Shown here: in pieces, positions 5,654 to 6,087 of the stretch
Numbering within the stretch: position 1 is the first letter of the stretch
Layout: every line of letters begins with the position of its first letter
Assembly (NCBI GenBank): GCA_018240935.1
Contig: JAFEEV010000252.1
Location: 1-6,087, forward strand
From: Pseudomonadota bacterium
Lineage (GTDB): Bacteria > Pseudomonadota > Gammaproteobacteria > Burkholderiales > Nitrosomonadaceae
Direction: 5' to 3'
DNA length: 6,087 nucleotides
Notes under the pieces: model-generated
The model's database searches: none
The model's input: only the letters and a program-made list of their open reading frames with translations
What the model was told of the DNA's origin: nothing
Position numbers and translations under genes: made by a program

Positions 5654-6087
5654 ATGTTCCGCTTTTTTATCAATCAGGATGACAGAAAGATCCGTATTAT
5701 CAGCGGATTGATGTTGAGCACACTCATCCTGTCGGCGGGATTTTCCGTATACAGCGTGATGCAACCCCAAACGGAGGCGATGGCTGCTTCGGGGCTTAAA
5801 GTGGCGTTACAGAACACGGTAAAATTGATCGAAAATCAGATTTCGCATTCCATATCCAATGCCCGGATCATTACCGCAAACATTCTTCTGTCGCAAAACC
5901 TGGAAAATGCCAACACCGGCCGATCCAAGGAAGAAGTTGCCGCCGAGTTGCAGCACGCCGCGGACAAAATACTGAACAACAACCACTTTTCCGGCATCCG
6001 CATCTATGATGCGGCAGACAATCTCATCGTAGCCGCGGGCGTCGATTCCGGTGATCCGGATTCGCGCATCGAGCTGAATACGGACAA
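5654..6087 (+). CDS. N-terminus of a membrane sensor protein (cut by window edge)
   Basis: 144 residues are visible and the frame runs open off the right edge. A short N-terminal tail with Lys and Arg (residues 1-14) precedes one membrane helix at about 15-36. A helical stretch (about 44-85) and then a beta-type segment, FSGIRIYDAADNLIVAAG at 112-129, follow. That order, one helix, a long alpha segment and then an YDA-type strand, is typical of an extracytoplasmic Cache/PAS-like sensing domain in histidine kinases, diguanylate cyclases and chemoreceptors. The output domain lies outside the window, so which of these it is cannot be said. ATG 5654 is preferred: an in-frame TGA at 5627 limits extension, and the positive N-terminus fits a membrane anchor. 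There is no clear Shine-Dalgarno, so translation may be weak. Confidence 0.7.
   Translation, partial: MFRFFINQDDRKIRIISGLMLSTLILSAGFSVYSVMQPQTEAMAASGLKVALQNTVKLIENQISHSISNARIITANILLSQNLENANTGRSKEEVAAELQHAADKILNNNHFSGIRIYDAADNLIVAAGVDSGDPDSRIELNTD

Overview
The window looks like chromosomal DNA from a betaproteobacterium. GC content is moderate, genes are tightly packed, Shine-Dalgarno sites are AGGA-type, and CysG is the fused trifunctional form. The overall feel of the proteins suggests the Nitrosomonadaceae, but this is recalled similarity and was not tested. No mobile element, CRISPR array, tRNA or rRNA was seen.

Layout. Bases 1-270 hold no gene that can be identified, only the open tails of reading frames that enter from the left edge. 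A three-repeat Pho box with a correctly placed -10 follows at 271-304. It drives a secreted PstS-type phosphate-binding protein (365-1363, +). A long hairpin plus T-rich tract (1413-1477) separates it from cysG (1495-2946, +), the trifunctional siroheme synthase. Convergent to cysG, 23 bp away, is nadC (2970-3824, -), quinolinate phosphoribosyltransferase of NAD synthesis. Its best start is 27 bases inside the longest open frame. Divergent from nadC across a 108-bp promoter region is a membrane-anchored, stand-alone FMN/3Fe-4S glutamate-synthase-like protein (3933-5420, +). A 233-bp spacer holds two hairpins and a 9-bp direct repeat. It leads to the start of a membrane sensor protein (5654 to the right edge, +), which is cut off before any output domain.

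How the genes relate. This is a set of housekeeping and stress genes rather than one pathway: phosphate capture under Pho control, siroheme for sulfite or nitrite reduction, NAD synthesis, an orphan amidotransferase-like FMN enzyme, and a signal sensor. Each gene seems to have its own promoter. No clear new multi-gene system is visible. The points most worth a second look are the Pho box with an orphan pstS, the hairpin squeezed against cysG, and the orphan glutamate-synthase-like enzyme.
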